Below, one piece after another: positions 1 through 8,413 of a stretch of 12,202 bases of DNA. The stretch lies in the NCBI GenBank assembly GCA_045657645.1, contig JAZOTL010000039.1, positions 1 to 12,202 on the forward strand, in the 5' to 3' direction. The notes below the pieces were generated by a model. It was not told the origin of the DNA. It saw only the letters and a list, made by a program, of their open reading frames with translations, and did no database searches. Position 1 is the first letter of the stretch; each line of letters begins with the position of its first letter. This DNA comes from RGIG7300 sp045657645 (GTDB lineage Bacteria > Bacillota > Clostridia > Oscillospirales > CAG-272). Both the position numbers and the translations under genes were made by a program.

Positions 1-500
1 ACACCCTTTTCTTCCTTCATCTTATCGATGAGCTCCTCGAAGTACTTCTTACCAACTTCCATAACAACGTCGGAGTACATCTGGATAAATCTTCTGTAGC
101 AGTCGTAAGCCCAACGAGCATTGCCGGACTTAGCAGCCATAACCTCAACAACCTCTTCGTTAAGACCAAGGTTGAGGATTGTGTCCATCATACCGGGCAT
201 GGATGCGCGTGCACCGGAACGTACGGATACGAGAAGGGGATTTTCCTTATCGCCGAACTTCTTGCCGGTTATGCCTTCCATCTTGTCGATGTATTCCATG
301 ATCTCAGCCTGGATATCATCGTTGATCTTGCGGCCGTCCTCATAGTACTGAGTACAAGCCTCGGTGGTAACTGTGAAGCCCTGGGGAACGGGGAGGCCGA
401 GGCTGGTCATTTCAGCCAGGTTTGCACCCTTACCGCCGAGGAGTTCACGCATTGTTGCGTTACCTTCAGAGAACAAATAAACAAATTTCTTTGCGCTCAT
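1..500 (-). CDS. ppdK: Pyruvate, phosphate dikinase, N-terminal part (cut by left window edge)
   Basis: PPDK interconverts pyruvate, ATP and phosphate with phosphoenolpyruvate, AMP and pyrophosphate in the cytoplasm; in many anaerobes it works in glycolysis in place of, or beside, pyruvate kinase. About 166 codons are present, read leftward from the ATG at 500-498; the rest of a family usually near 870-880 residues lies outside the window. Visible are the N-terminal ATP-grasp signatures: EGNATMRELLGGKGANLAEM (with the lysine expected to bind ATP at about residue 24), LPVPQGFTVTTEACTQYY, and VSVRSGARASMPGMMDTILN with its ATP-binding arginine, followed by RRFIQMYSDVVMEV. From memory this closely resembles Clostridium symbiosum PPDK. 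The start is set by a GGAGG ribosome binding site 8 to 9 bases upstream. It is transcribed divergently from pth. Phosphoenolpyruvate synthase is excluded by these motifs. No frameshift is seen in the visible part. Confidence 0.96.
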   Translation of the reverse strand, partial: MSAKKFVYLFSEGNATMRELLGGKGANLAEMTSLGLPVPQGFTVTTEACTQYYEDGRKINDDIQAEIMEYIDKMEGITGKKFGDKENPLLVSVRSGARASMPGMMDTILNLGLNEEVVEVMAAKSGNARWAYDCYRRFIQMYSDVVMEVGKKYFEELIDKMKEEKG

Positions 501-550
501 TAAATAGATCCTCCATATATAAATTAAATTTTTGTCTTTTGAACAGATGG

Positions 551-592
551 ATTATACCATAACTATTATATATTTACCATAGAGACCTTCAA
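551..592 (-). promoter_or_regulatory. Promoter region of ppdK (two overlapping candidates)
   Basis: Read on the minus strand, two perfect TATAAT boxes lie ahead of ppdK. The first, at 570-565, has a TTGAAG -35 box at 592-587 with a 16-base spacer. The second, at 556-551, is preceded by TGG, giving an extended -10 (TGGTATAAT), but its -35 is poor. Either would give a leader of roughly 45 to 60 bases ending in the GGAGG site. Both are sigma-A-type by pattern only. Confidence 0.65.
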
Positions 593-595
593 AAA

Positions 596-644
596 TTAAC
601 AGAATGTTAACAGGTGGAAAGGGGTATTGGGGGTATTTATTGGG
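596..644. promoter_or_regulatory. Structured segment between divergent promoters: phased direct repeat and G-rich tract
   Basis: TTAACAG occurs at 596-602 and again at 607-613, one helical turn (11 bp) apart; the second copy overlaps the 8-bp palindrome TGTTAACA (605-612). Immediately after comes a plus-strand G-rich stretch (613-644) with runs of 4, 5 and 3 G and repeated GGGTATT and TATTGGG words, in otherwise very AT-rich DNA. It sits just upstream of the ppdK -35 on one side and the pth -35 on the other. That position would suit a shared regulator site, but no known operator is recognised. Confidence 0.4.
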
Positions 645-653
645 TAAATATTC

Positions 654-689
654 TTGAAAATGACATAAATATACTATATAATATATAAT
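654..689 (+). promoter_or_regulatory. Promoter of the pth-mfd operon (overlapping tandem -10 boxes)
   Basis: TTGAAA at 654-659 and a perfect TATAAT at 677-682 are separated by exactly 17 bases, a near-consensus sigma-A promoter. A second TATAAT at 684-689 can pair with ATGACA at 660-665 (18-base spacer), giving a second start a few bases downstream. The predicted leader is about 60 bases to the pth ATG at 754. No other promoter this strong was noticed before position 9588, which supports a long operon. Confidence 0.75.
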
Positions 690-753
690 GGAATTGAATG
701 TGCTTTTGTATGCACCATGTAATATTGTTTAAACTATGCAAAAGGAAATTAAA

Positions 754-1374
754 ATGACAGATCTTTCAGAACTTTTTAAAAAGATAAGTAAAAAGGAAAC
801 AAGTACGGTAAACGAGCCTGTAAGCTGGCTTATCGTAGGTCTTGGTAATCCCGGAGAAAAATACGCAAGAACAAGGCATAACGCAGGATTTTTGGCCCTT
901 GATTATTTTGCTCAAAAAAATAATATAAAGATAAATAAAAGTAAGTTTAAGGCCCTTGTTGCAAAGGATAGCCTTGGGGGTAAGGGCGTGCTTTATATGA
1001 TGCCACAGACCTTTATGAATAATTCAGGTGAAGCAGTTCGTGAAGCGGCGGATTTTTATAAGATTGCCCCGGAAAACGTTATAGTTATATATGACGATAT
1101 AAGCCTTGAGCCCGGCAAGCTGCGTGTAAGACGAAAGGGAAGCGCGGGCGGCCATAACGGTATAAAAAGCATTATATACCATCTTGGCAGTGATAATTTC
1201 CCCCGTATTAAATTAGGCGTAGGTTCACCTGCCGGCGATCTTATCGATTGGGTGCTGGGGGATATTCCAAAGGCTGACAGGGAAGAGTTTTACTCCTGCC
1301 TTGAAAAGTGCCCCGATATATGCGAGCTTATTGTTAGCGGTAAGATAGACCGCGCAATGAACCTTTATAACTGA
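754..1374 (+). CDS. pth: Peptidyl-tRNA hydrolase
   Basis: Pth cleaves the ester bond of peptidyl-tRNAs that fall off ribosomes, freeing tRNA for reuse; it is an essential cytosolic housekeeping enzyme. The bacterial Pth motifs are all present: WLIVGLGNPGEKYARTRHNA (holding the conserved Asn and the catalytic His), PQTFMNNSGEAV, the YDDISLEPGKLR segment with the conserved Asp, and GSAGGHNGIKSI. The chosen start gives 206 residues against a usual 185-200; the excess is a Lys/Ser/Thr-rich N-terminal extension of about 25 residues before the core. An upstream in-frame ATG at 736 lacks a ribosome binding site, whereas the ATG at 754 has AAAGGA 7 bases ahead, so 754 is preferred. It is first in the cluster, and its TGA lies one base before the mfd ATG. 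Confidence 0.95.
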   Translation: MTDLSELFKKISKKETSTVNEPVSWLIVGLGNPGEKYARTRHNAGFLALDYFAQKNNIKINKSKFKALVAKDSLGGKGVLYMMPQTFMNNSGEAVREAADFYKIAPENVIVIYDDISLEPGKLRVRRKGSAGGHNGIKSIIYHLGSDNFPRIKLGVGSPAGDLIDWVLGDIPKADREEFYSCLEKCPDICELIVSGKIDRAMNLYN

Positions 1375-1375
1375 T

Positions 1376-4300
1376 ATGAAACAGATAACTGATTTTTTAA
1401 AAGAAACAAGAGAATATAAGCAGATACTTGAATGTATCAAGGAGCAGAGAATAAGTCCCCGGCCCCTGCCTATTACGGTAACAGGGCTATGTGAGGATGC
1501 ACGCTCTGCCTTTTGCCGTGCCATAAGCGAGGATATAAGAGAAAAGGGAGATCTGCCCTTACTTATAATTGCCCCCGATGAAAAAACGGCAAACCGCCTT
1601 GACCGATATCTTTGCCTTGAAGCACAAGGCGCCGTATATGCCTACCGTGATATGATGTTCCACAACGTTGTTTCCTCAAGGGAATATGAGTTTGAAAGAC
1701 TCTACGTTTTATGCGGAATATTAGACGGCAGCTTTGATTATGTTATAACCACCCCTGATGCTCTTATGCAGTATACTGTGCCTGCCAAAAAGCTTGCTGA
1801 ATCCCGCCGTTTTATAAAAAGCGGTGATGAGTGTAGCGAAGAAGAGCTTACCCGCTTGCTTTGCCTGTGCGGATATACGCAGGTGGAAATGGTAGAGGGT
1901 AAGGGGCAGTTTTCCCGCCGCGGTTGTATTATGGACGTTTTTACACCCGACAGCACCGCACCTGTACGTATAGAATTTTTCGGTGATGAAGTAGACACCA
2001 TTTCATTTTTTGACCCTATGACCCAGCGCAGAGGGGATATGTGTGATTCTATCGGTATTTCCCCTTGCCGAGAAGTGCTTATTGATGACGCGTCAAAAGA
2101 GGCTGTGTGTCAGGTTATAAATAAACAGTTAAAAGCAACAAAGTCTGCCGACAAAAAGGAAGTATTTGCCCAGGAACTTGAGGTGCTGCGTTCGGGAACA
2201 GAGGCATATTTTATTGATAAATATATTGCGGCTTTGTACCCCGAGTGTGAATGCTTGCTTGACTATTTCGGCAAGAATTTCCCCTACGTTATGATAGAGG
2301 AAAATTCCTGCGTTAAGCGTATAGAATCCTATGAATTTCATCTGCGCCACCAGATAACCGAGCTTTTGGGCCAGGGAGTGGATAAGGATGTTTGCAGTTA
2401 CGGTAAATATAAAGAGGATTTTGACGTAGCAATACAGAAAAATCCCGGTATTATAGTAAACAACTTCCTTTCATCCTCCATATATAATCGCAAGGCAGGT
2501 CTTTTTACCTTTGTTTCAAAGACCACCGTTTCCTATGCGGATAAATTTGACCTTTTAATAGAGGACTTGTACAGCTATCTGCGCAATGACTACCGTGTAA
2601 TAGTGCTTTGCGAGAACAGATCAAGCGTAGAGCAGGTGGTAAAGGTGCTTGATGAAAACCATATAAGCGCCCTGCGTGAAAGCGACCCCGTTTTCGGCAA
2701 GCCACTTGTCATAGCACATCCCTCACCCCTTTGCTTTGAACTTACCGCTTCCAGATTTGTACTGTTATCCACGGCAAGAAGTGCCGAAAAGGTGCGCGCA
2801 TCCAACCTGAAAAAGGCAAAGAAGAAAAAGCACAAGAGTGCAGGCGAGGCAATAATGTCCTATGCCGATATGGAGATAGGAGATTACGTAGTACACGAAA
2901 ATCACGGTATCGGTCAGTATCTGGGACTCCAGAGCCTGACCTTTGACGGCGTTCGCCGAGATTTTGTTAAGATAAAATATGACGGCAAGGACGCTCTTTA
3001 TCTGCCCTGCGACCAGCTTGATTCTATTTCAAAATATATCGGCTCAAAGGCGGAGGACGGTTCCGTTAGGCTTTCCAAAATGGGGGGCAACGAGTGGATA
3101 AAGGCAAAAACAAAGGCTAAAAAAGCAGCAAGCGATATGGCAAAGGAGCTTATACAGCTTTATGCGGCGCGCTTGCGTAAAGAGGGCTTTGCCTTTGGTA
3201 GGGACGACGATCTTCAGGAGCAGTTTGAAGAGGAATTCCCTTATGATGAAACCGACGGTCAGCTTATTGCCACTGAAGAGATAAAGAAGGATATGGAAAG
3301 CAGTCATCCTATGGATAGATTGCTTTGTGGTGACGTTGGCTTTGGTAAGACCGAGGTTGCTCTGCGTGCGGCCTTTAAGGCGGTAAACAATTCAAAGCAG
3401 GTTGCTATTCTTGTTCCTACCACTATACTTGCAATGCAACACTACCAGACTATAATGTACCGTATGATGGGCTTTCCCGTTAAGGTAGACGTGCTTTCAC
3501 GCTTCCGTACCCCAAAGCAGCAGCAGGAGACCCTGCGCCGCTTGCGCCGTGGTGAAATAGATATTATAGTGGGAACCCACCGTATGATATCAAAGGACGT
3601 TGTTTTCAAGGATCTGGGACTTGTAATAGTGGATGAAGAACAACGTTTTGGTGTAGCACAGAAGGAAAAACTGAAGCAGATGACCGAAAACGTGGACGTT
3701 CTTACTCTTACGGCTACTCCTATACCCAGAACTTTAAATATGGCTATGAGCGGTATAAGAGATATGTCTGTGCTTGAAGAAGCACCCGAGGACAGACTCC
3801 CCGTTCAAACCTACGTGCTTGAATATGATGACGATATTATATCCGAGGCAATAAACAAGGAATTGCGCCGTGGCGGACAGGTGTTTTACCTATATAACCG
3901 CGTAGAAACTATTAATAACGTAGCCGCCCGTATTGCCGCAATGGCACCTGAAGCCAATATAGCCGTTGCCCACGGACAGATGGACAGGGAAGAGATTTCC
4001 GATATATGGGAGAAGATGACAACGGGTGAGATAGATATTCTCATCAGCACTACCATTATAGAAACAGGTATTGATATCCCCAATGCAAACACTCTTATTA
4101 TAGAAAATTCGGATAGGATGGGTCTTAGCCAGCTCCACCAGATAAGGGGACGAATAGGCAGAAGCACACGCCGCGCCTATGCATATTTCACCTATCCCCG
4201 TGGAAAGGTTCTTACCGAAATATCCGAAAAGCGTCTTGGCGCAATCCGCGATTATACCGAATTCGGTTCAGGATTTAAGATTGCCCTTCGCGACCTTGAG

Positions 4301-4918
4301 ATACGAGGCGCTGGTAATATCCTCGGTTCCGAACAGCACGGTAATATAGAAAGCGTTGGTTATGACCTTTATATAAAGATTCTCAATCGTGCCATACTTG
4401 AAGAAAAGGGCGAATTGCCCAAGCCCAAGGCGGAATGTAACGTTGATATCAAGATGAACGCATACCTGCCAGAGTCATATATAACCTCTGCTGCAGGGCG
4501 TATAGAAGCTTACAAAAAGATAGCGTCTATAGAGAATTATGATGACCTTTCGGACATTATAGATGAACTGCTTGACCGCTACGGTGAAATGCCCGTTCAA
4601 TGCGATAATCTGTGCCATATATCCCTTTTAAGAGCTTTGGGCAGTGAGTGCTTTATGGAAAAGATTGTTTCCCAAGGTAAGTCTATACTCTTTTATCCTC
4701 TTAATATGGATGCACAGTGCTGGACATATCTTGCGGCAAAGCATAAGGGTAAGATATTATTAAACCTTTCATCAAAGCCCTATGCAACCTTCCGCCTGCA
4801 GGGTGAATCAAGACCCTTGGATAAGTGCTGCGAGCTGCTTTCCGATTATCTTGAATTCCAAAAAGAAAAAAGCAGACAACAAGAAAATGATAAGGAACAA
4901 AAAAATGAAGCTAAGTAA
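1376..4918 (+). CDS. mfd: Transcription-repair coupling factor Mfd
   Basis: Mfd is an ATP-driven DNA translocase that removes RNA polymerase stalled at DNA lesions and recruits UvrA for nucleotide excision repair. At 1180 residues it is full length. In order: a UvrB-like N-terminal region (about 1-350, with RRGCIMDVFTPDS near 180-195); an RNA-polymerase-interacting CarD/Tudor-like domain (about 495-565, beginning GDYVVHENHGIGQYLGL at 502); an SF2 helicase core with Walker A GDVGFGKTE (652-660; Lys658), DEEQ (753-756), TLTATPIPRTL and HQIRGRIGRS; and a C-terminal TRCF domain (about 1040-1140) ending in a charged Lys/Glu/Gln tail. All motor motifs look intact. The ATG follows the pth stop after a single base and has no clear ribosome binding site, so translation is probably coupled to pth. 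The 3' end overlaps the next gene by 14 bases. Confidence 0.97.
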   Translation: MKQITDFLKETREYKQILECIKEQRISPRPLPITVTGLCEDARSAFCRAISEDIREKGDLPLLIIAPDEKTANRLDRYLCLEAQGAVYAYRDMMFHNVVSSREYEFERLYVLCGILDGSFDYVITTPDALMQYTVPAKKLAESRRFIKSGDECSEEELTRLLCLCGYTQVEMVEGKGQFSRRGCIMDVFTPDSTAPVRIEFFGDEVDTISFFDPMTQRRGDMCDSIGISPCREVLIDDASKEAVCQVINKQLKATKSADKKEVFAQELEVLRSGTEAYFIDKYIAALYPECECLLDYFGKNFPYVMIEENSCVKRIESYEFHLRHQITELLGQGVDKDVCSYGKYKEDFDVAIQKNPGIIVNNFLSSSIYNRKAGLFTFVSKTTVSYADKFDLLIEDLYSYLRNDYRVIVLCENRSSVEQVVKVLDENHISALRESDPVFGKPLVIAHPSPLCFELTASRFVLLSTARSAEKVRASNLKKAKKKKHKSAGEAIMSYADMEIGDYVVHENHGIGQYLGLQSLTFDGVRRDFVKIKYDGKDALYLPCDQLDSISKYIGSKAEDGSVRLSKMGGNEWIKAKTKAKKAASDMAKELIQLYAARLRKEGFAFGRDDDLQEQFEEEFPYDETDGQLIATEEIKKDMESSHPMDRLLCGDVGFGKTEVALRAAFKAVNNSKQVAILVPTTILAMQHYQTIMYRMMGFPVKVDVLSRFRTPKQQQETLRRLRRGEIDIIVGTHRMISKDVVFKDLGLVIVDEEQRFGVAQKEKLKQMTENVDVLTLTATPIPRTLNMAMSGIRDMSVLEEAPEDRLPVQTYVLEYDDDIISEAINKELRRGGQVFYLYNRVETINNVAARIAAMAPEANIAVAHGQMDREEISDIWEKMTTGEIDILISTTIIETGIDIPNANTLIIENSDRMGLSQLHQIRGRIGRSTRRAYAYFTYPRGKVLTEISEKRLGAIRDYTEFGSGFKIALRDLEIRGAGNILGSEQHGNIESVGYDLYIKILNRAILEEKGELPKPKAECNVDIKMNAYLPESYITSAAGRIEAYKKIASIENYDDLSDIIDELLDRYGEMPVQCDNLCHISLLRALGSECFMEKIVSQGKSILFYPLNMDAQCWTYLAAKHKGKILLNLSSKPYATFRLQGESRPLDKCCELLSDYLEFQKEKSRQQENDKEQKNEAK

Positions 4919-6002
4919 ACGTATCATATGCGCAGTAATATCTATATTAATGCTGTTTGCGTGTTCCTGCTCTTCAAAGGGCGGGGATTACGCAATGAAA
5001 TACGGTTCCCATAAGGCCGGTGAAGCGTTGTATTCTTATTGGATATCCACCTATAAAACCGTTATCTTAAATAACTATAACGGGGGTGTAAACAGCGATG
5101 AGTTCTGGAATACGGAGCTTGAAGAGGGCAAAAGCTACGAGGAGTATTTTACCGATTCTGTAATAGAGGACGTAAAAACACGTACCATAGCCCTGGCTCT
5201 CTTTGACGAATACGGACTTACACTTACCGAAGCAAAGTATAAGGAAATTGACGCTGATATTGAGGATAAGATAGTAAACGTAGGTAGCAAGCAGGAGCTT
5301 AACGCAGAGCTTGCCAAGCTTAATATGAACGTGGATATGCTGCGTGAGGTTTATATTGCAAATGCAAAATACGATGCTCTTTACGATCATCTTTTCGGCA
5401 CAAGCGGTTTGCAACTTCCCACAAGTGAGGAAATAAAAAGCTATTATGAAGCTAACTATGTTTGCCTTAAATATATTACCCTTTATACAGGCTCTGCTCC
5501 CCAAAAGGACGAAAATGGCGGGTTTGTATACGACGATGACGGGAATATAGTACTTAATGAACTTTCTGATGCCGAAAAGGTGGATAAAGCAGCTCTTGTT
5601 AAAAAGATAGAAGCTGATACAAAATCCGGAGCAAGCTTTGAAAGCTATATGGAGCAATATTCCGATATCAATTACAGCGGATATAAAAACGGATTTTTTG
5701 TATCTCAGGATGACAAAAGCACCTTTGGAAGTGATATTATAAATGCTGCATTTGAAATGCAGGCAGGGGATATGAGAACAGTTGCGGACGAAAATGTAAC
5801 CTATATCATCAAAAAGTACGAGCTTCCTTCCTATGAAAGCCTTAATGAAGATGATTTGAAACAGCTTGAAAGCTTGTCCAAAAGGCTTACAAGCGAAAAA
5901 GCTGAGTCATTCTTTTCTGAAAAAAAGCAGGAGGTTGTTGTAAACTCTGAGCTTATTTCACGTTATACTATAAGAAGCGTTTCTGAAAATTCATACTATT
6001 GA
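4905..6002 (+). CDS. PrsA/SurA-like foldase lipoprotein with degenerate parvulin domain
   Basis: This is a predicted membrane-anchored extracytoplasmic chaperone of the PrsA/SurA peptidyl-prolyl isomerase family, 365 residues. The N-terminus has KR, a hydrophobic stretch and a lipobox-like LFAC (Cys20; a second Cys follows at 22). Residues ~30-180 resemble the helical SurA-type chaperone domain; ~185-310 resemble a parvulin domain, keeping the GFF, INAAFEMQAGD and YIIKKYEL landmarks. The histidine expected in the first strand (SHIL in PrsA) aligns with Tyr190, and that of the final HIIK with Tyr300, so isomerase activity is doubtful. An acidic insertion (near 198-220) interrupts the domain. 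The start at 4905 has AAGGA 8 bases upstream and a lipoprotein signal directly after it; upstream in-frame starts would bury that signal. The pth-mfd-prsA order is common in Clostridia. The family call is good; the catalytic status is inference from unaided alignment. Confidence 0.8.
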   Translation: MKLSKRIICAVISILMLFACSCSSKGGDYAMKYGSHKAGEALYSYWISTYKTVILNNYNGGVNSDEFWNTELEEGKSYEEYFTDSVIEDVKTRTIALALFDEYGLTLTEAKYKEIDADIEDKIVNVGSKQELNAELAKLNMNVDMLREVYIANAKYDALYDHLFGTSGLQLPTSEEIKSYYEANYVCLKYITLYTGSAPQKDENGGFVYDDDGNIVLNELSDAEKVDKAALVKKIEADTKSGASFESYMEQYSDINYSGYKNGFFVSQDDKSTFGSDIINAAFEMQAGDMRTVADENVTYIIKKYELPSYESLNEDDLKQLESLSKRLTSEKAESFFSEKKQEVVVNSELISRYTIRSVSENSYY

Positions 6003-6013
6003 CGGAGCGACCT

Positions 6014-8404
6014 ATGAGCATATTACCATCTAAAAAAATAATCGGCCTTTCCTCTGAGGAAGCGGCGTTGCGTATGCAACAGGGCAGAAACAACAAGCCT
6101 GTAGAATCTGCCTCCAAAACCGTAAAGCAGATAATATTTTCAAACGTATTTACATATTTTAACCTTATTTTCTTTGTTATAGCCATAGCTCTCATCTGCG
6201 TTGGCGAATTTAAGCATCTTACCTTTTTGGGTGCTGTTATCGTAAATACGATAATAGGTATCGTGCAGGAGTGCAATTCAAAGAGGACCCTTGATAAATT
6301 ATCTCTTATTAATGCTCCTTGCGCTACCGTATTAAGAGATTCTGCAGCTGTGCGTGTGCCTGTTGAGGGGCTTGTAATAGATGACGTTATCATCCTCGGC
6401 GCAGGAGACCAAATACCTGCGGATGCGGTGGTCTTATCAGGCTCTTGCAGTGTTAACGAATCCTTGATAACAGGTGAATCCGACGAGATATCAAAAAAAG
6501 AGAAGGATAACCTTTTATCAGGAAGCTTTGTTGTGTCAGGAAAGTGCTTTGCAAAGCTTACAGCGGTAGGCGAGGATTCCTTTGCTTCAAAGCTTACTCT
6601 TGATGCAAAGCGTATGAAAAAGCGCAAGTCTGCAGGTATGATGCGCAGCCTTACTATGCTGATAAAGTTTATCGGTATTGTACTTATTCCCTTAGCGGTT
6701 GGTATGATATACCGTGAAATTACATTATATAACAACCCCGCAAACGAGGCGGTTGTAAATACATCTGCCGCCCTTATCGGTATGATACCCGAAGGCCTTT
6801 ACCTGCTTACAAGCGTTGCGCTTGCGGTAAGTGTTATGCGCCTTGCAAAACAAAAAACTCTCGTACACGAGCTTGGATGTATCGAAGCTCTTGCAAGGGT
6901 TGATACCCTGTGCGTTGATAAAACCGGAACCATTACCGAGCCCGGTATGCACGTAGACGGTATTGTTTGTATAGATGACGTTTATGATGATGAGTTTATA
7001 AATGAAAATCTGGCAGAGCTGATAGGAAATTTGGAACCCGATAACGATACCATGCGCGCTTTGTGGGAGTATTATCAGCCTGATGACGTTGCTCCTGCAA
7101 AAAAGGTGGTGCCTTTTTCATCATCCATAAAATACAGCGGCGCAGAGCTTAGCCGTAAGGATGCCTTTGTTATCGGCGCTCCCGAGTTTATACTTACGGA
7201 CAGGTATTATGAAATAAAGGCTACCGTTGATGAATATGCGGCTACAGGTGCGCGAGTGCTTTTATTTGCGGCATATTCGGACAGCTTAAAGGGAGGAACA
7301 CTTGATTCAAAGCAGGTAACTCCTATTGCTCTTATTCTTTTATGTAATCACGTTCGTGAAAACGCCCGTGAGACCTTTGGGTTCTTTTTGGAAAACGGTG
7401 TAGCAGTTAAAGTAATATCCGGTGATGACCCTGCTACTGCCGCAGGTGCCGCAAGGGATGCTGGCATCGAAGGCGCTGAAAACTATGTAAACGCAGGCAC
7501 TCTTAAGACAGATAAGGATATTTACGATGCCGCGCAAAAATATACCGTTTTCGGTAGAGTTACCCCGGAACAAAAGCGCAAGCTTGTAATAGCCCTTAAA
7601 TCACAGGGGCACACGGTTGCAATGACGGGTGACGGCGTTAATGACGTTCTTGCCTTAAAGGAGGCAGACTGCAGTATTGCAATGGCTTCGGGAAGCGAGG
7701 TTGCATCCCAGGTTTCCGACCTTGTGCTTTTGAATTCTGATTTTGCGGCTATGCCTTCGGTTGTTGCAGAGGGAAGGCGTGTTATCAATAACATTGAGCG
7801 CTCTGCATCTCTTTTCCTTGTTAAAAACATATTCTCCTTCTTCCTTGCAATAATATCGGTGTTTGCGGCCTTTGAGTATCCTATTTCTCCTGCAAATCTC
7901 ACCCTTATAAATACAATGACTATAGGTATTCCTTCCTTTTTCCTTGCTCTTGAGCCTAATCATTCAAAGGTTAAAGGTAAGTTCTTACGTAACGTGCTTT
8001 ACAGGGCGGCTCCTGCCGGTGCGCTTGACCTTTTTATGCTTATATTCATAGTTATGTTTAAGGATGCATTTAATCTTCCTTCAACAGAGGTATCTACCAT
8101 GTGTACCCTCATCTTAGGTGTTGTGGGTATGATAATGCTTTGGTACGTATCTAAACCCTTTGATAAGCCTGTAAATGCTTTTCATATCGTATTGTTCTTT
8201 ATGATGGGCGTATTAATGATATTGGGACTTGTTTACCTACCCTTTATTTTTGACGTATCCTCACTCAGCTACGGTGCAATTCTTATACTCGTATTGCTGG
8301 TTATGCTTTCCGTACCCTTAATGATAAGCTTAAGATGGATAATGTCAAAGATGGCTCATGGGTTAAATAGGATTACTTTAAAAATGAAAAAACAAAACAA
8401 TTGA
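6014..8404 (+). CDS. CtpE-type P-type cation-transporting ATPase
   Basis: An integral membrane pump driven by ATP through an aspartyl-phosphate intermediate, 796 residues. Motifs, numbered from the ATG at 6014: TGES 153-156 (actuator dephosphorylation loop), IPEGL in TM4 (Pro259, Glu260; the Ca2+-pump-like ion-binding motif), DKTGTIT with the phosphorylated Asp302, GAPE in the nucleotide-binding domain, and GDGVND 539-544. TM1-2 lie near 30-75, TM3-4 near 210-275, and about six helices fill 597-780. There is no N-terminal heavy-metal-binding domain and no CPC motif, which argues against a Cu/Zn/Cd pump. The TM4 context (PEGLYLLTSVALAVSVMRL) matches my memory of mycobacterial CtpE, reported as a Ca2+ transporter; the ion here, Ca2+ or Mn2+, is inference. 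The ATG at 6014 has GGAG 6 bases upstream; a TTG at 5999 is less likely. It begins 11 bases after the lipoprotein gene. Confidence 0.87.
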   Translation: MSILPSKKIIGLSSEEAALRMQQGRNNKPVESASKTVKQIIFSNVFTYFNLIFFVIAIALICVGEFKHLTFLGAVIVNTIIGIVQECNSKRTLDKLSLINAPCATVLRDSAAVRVPVEGLVIDDVIILGAGDQIPADAVVLSGSCSVNESLITGESDEISKKEKDNLLSGSFVVSGKCFAKLTAVGEDSFASKLTLDAKRMKKRKSAGMMRSLTMLIKFIGIVLIPLAVGMIYREITLYNNPANEAVVNTSAALIGMIPEGLYLLTSVALAVSVMRLAKQKTLVHELGCIEALARVDTLCVDKTGTITEPGMHVDGIVCIDDVYDDEFINENLAELIGNLEPDNDTMRALWEYYQPDDVAPAKKVVPFSSSIKYSGAELSRKDAFVIGAPEFILTDRYYEIKATVDEYAATGARVLLFAAYSDSLKGGTLDSKQVTPIALILLCNHVRENARETFGFFLENGVAVKVISGDDPATAAGAARDAGIEGAENYVNAGTLKTDKDIYDAAQKYTVFGRVTPEQKRKLVIALKSQGHTVAMTGDGVNDVLALKEADCSIAMASGSEVASQVSDLVLLNSDFAAMPSVVAEGRRVINNIERSASLFLVKNIFSFFLAIISVFAAFEYPISPANLTLINTMTIGIPSFFLALEPNHSKVKGKFLRNVLYRAAPAGALDLFMLIFIVMFKDAFNLPSTEVSTMCTLILGVVGMIMLWYVSKPFDKPVNAFHIVLFFMMGVLMILGLVYLPFIFDVSSLSYGAILILVLLVMLSVPLMISLRWIMSKMAHGLNRITLKMKKQNN

Positions 8405-8413
8405 GGTTAACTT

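Noticed and set aside
121..345. A 74-codon plus-strand open frame at the left edge
   Set aside because: It is antisense to the highly conserved PPDK N-terminus.
698..718. Possible leader hairpin or riboswitch ahead of pth (GTGC/GCAC around an 8-base loop)
   Set aside because: The stem is only 4 bp plus a bulged extension, and the leader is about 60 bases; too weak and short to call a riboswitch.
4782..4904. Upstream extension of the lipoprotein frame by 41 codons
   Set aside because: It would place a long hydrophilic segment before the lipoprotein signal, and the start at 4905 has a well-spaced AAGGA; the extension is simply the overlapping frame of mfd.
5067..5657. A 196-codon minus-strand open frame inside the lipoprotein gene
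   Set aside because: Hydrophobic-looking, but it lies entirely within a well-supported gene and belongs to no recognisable family.
5968..6735. A 255-codon open frame on the minus strand across the start of the P-type ATPase gene
   Set aside because: It is antisense to a gene with full P-type ATPase motifs, and its translation shows no recognisable domain; it is a codon-bias shadow.
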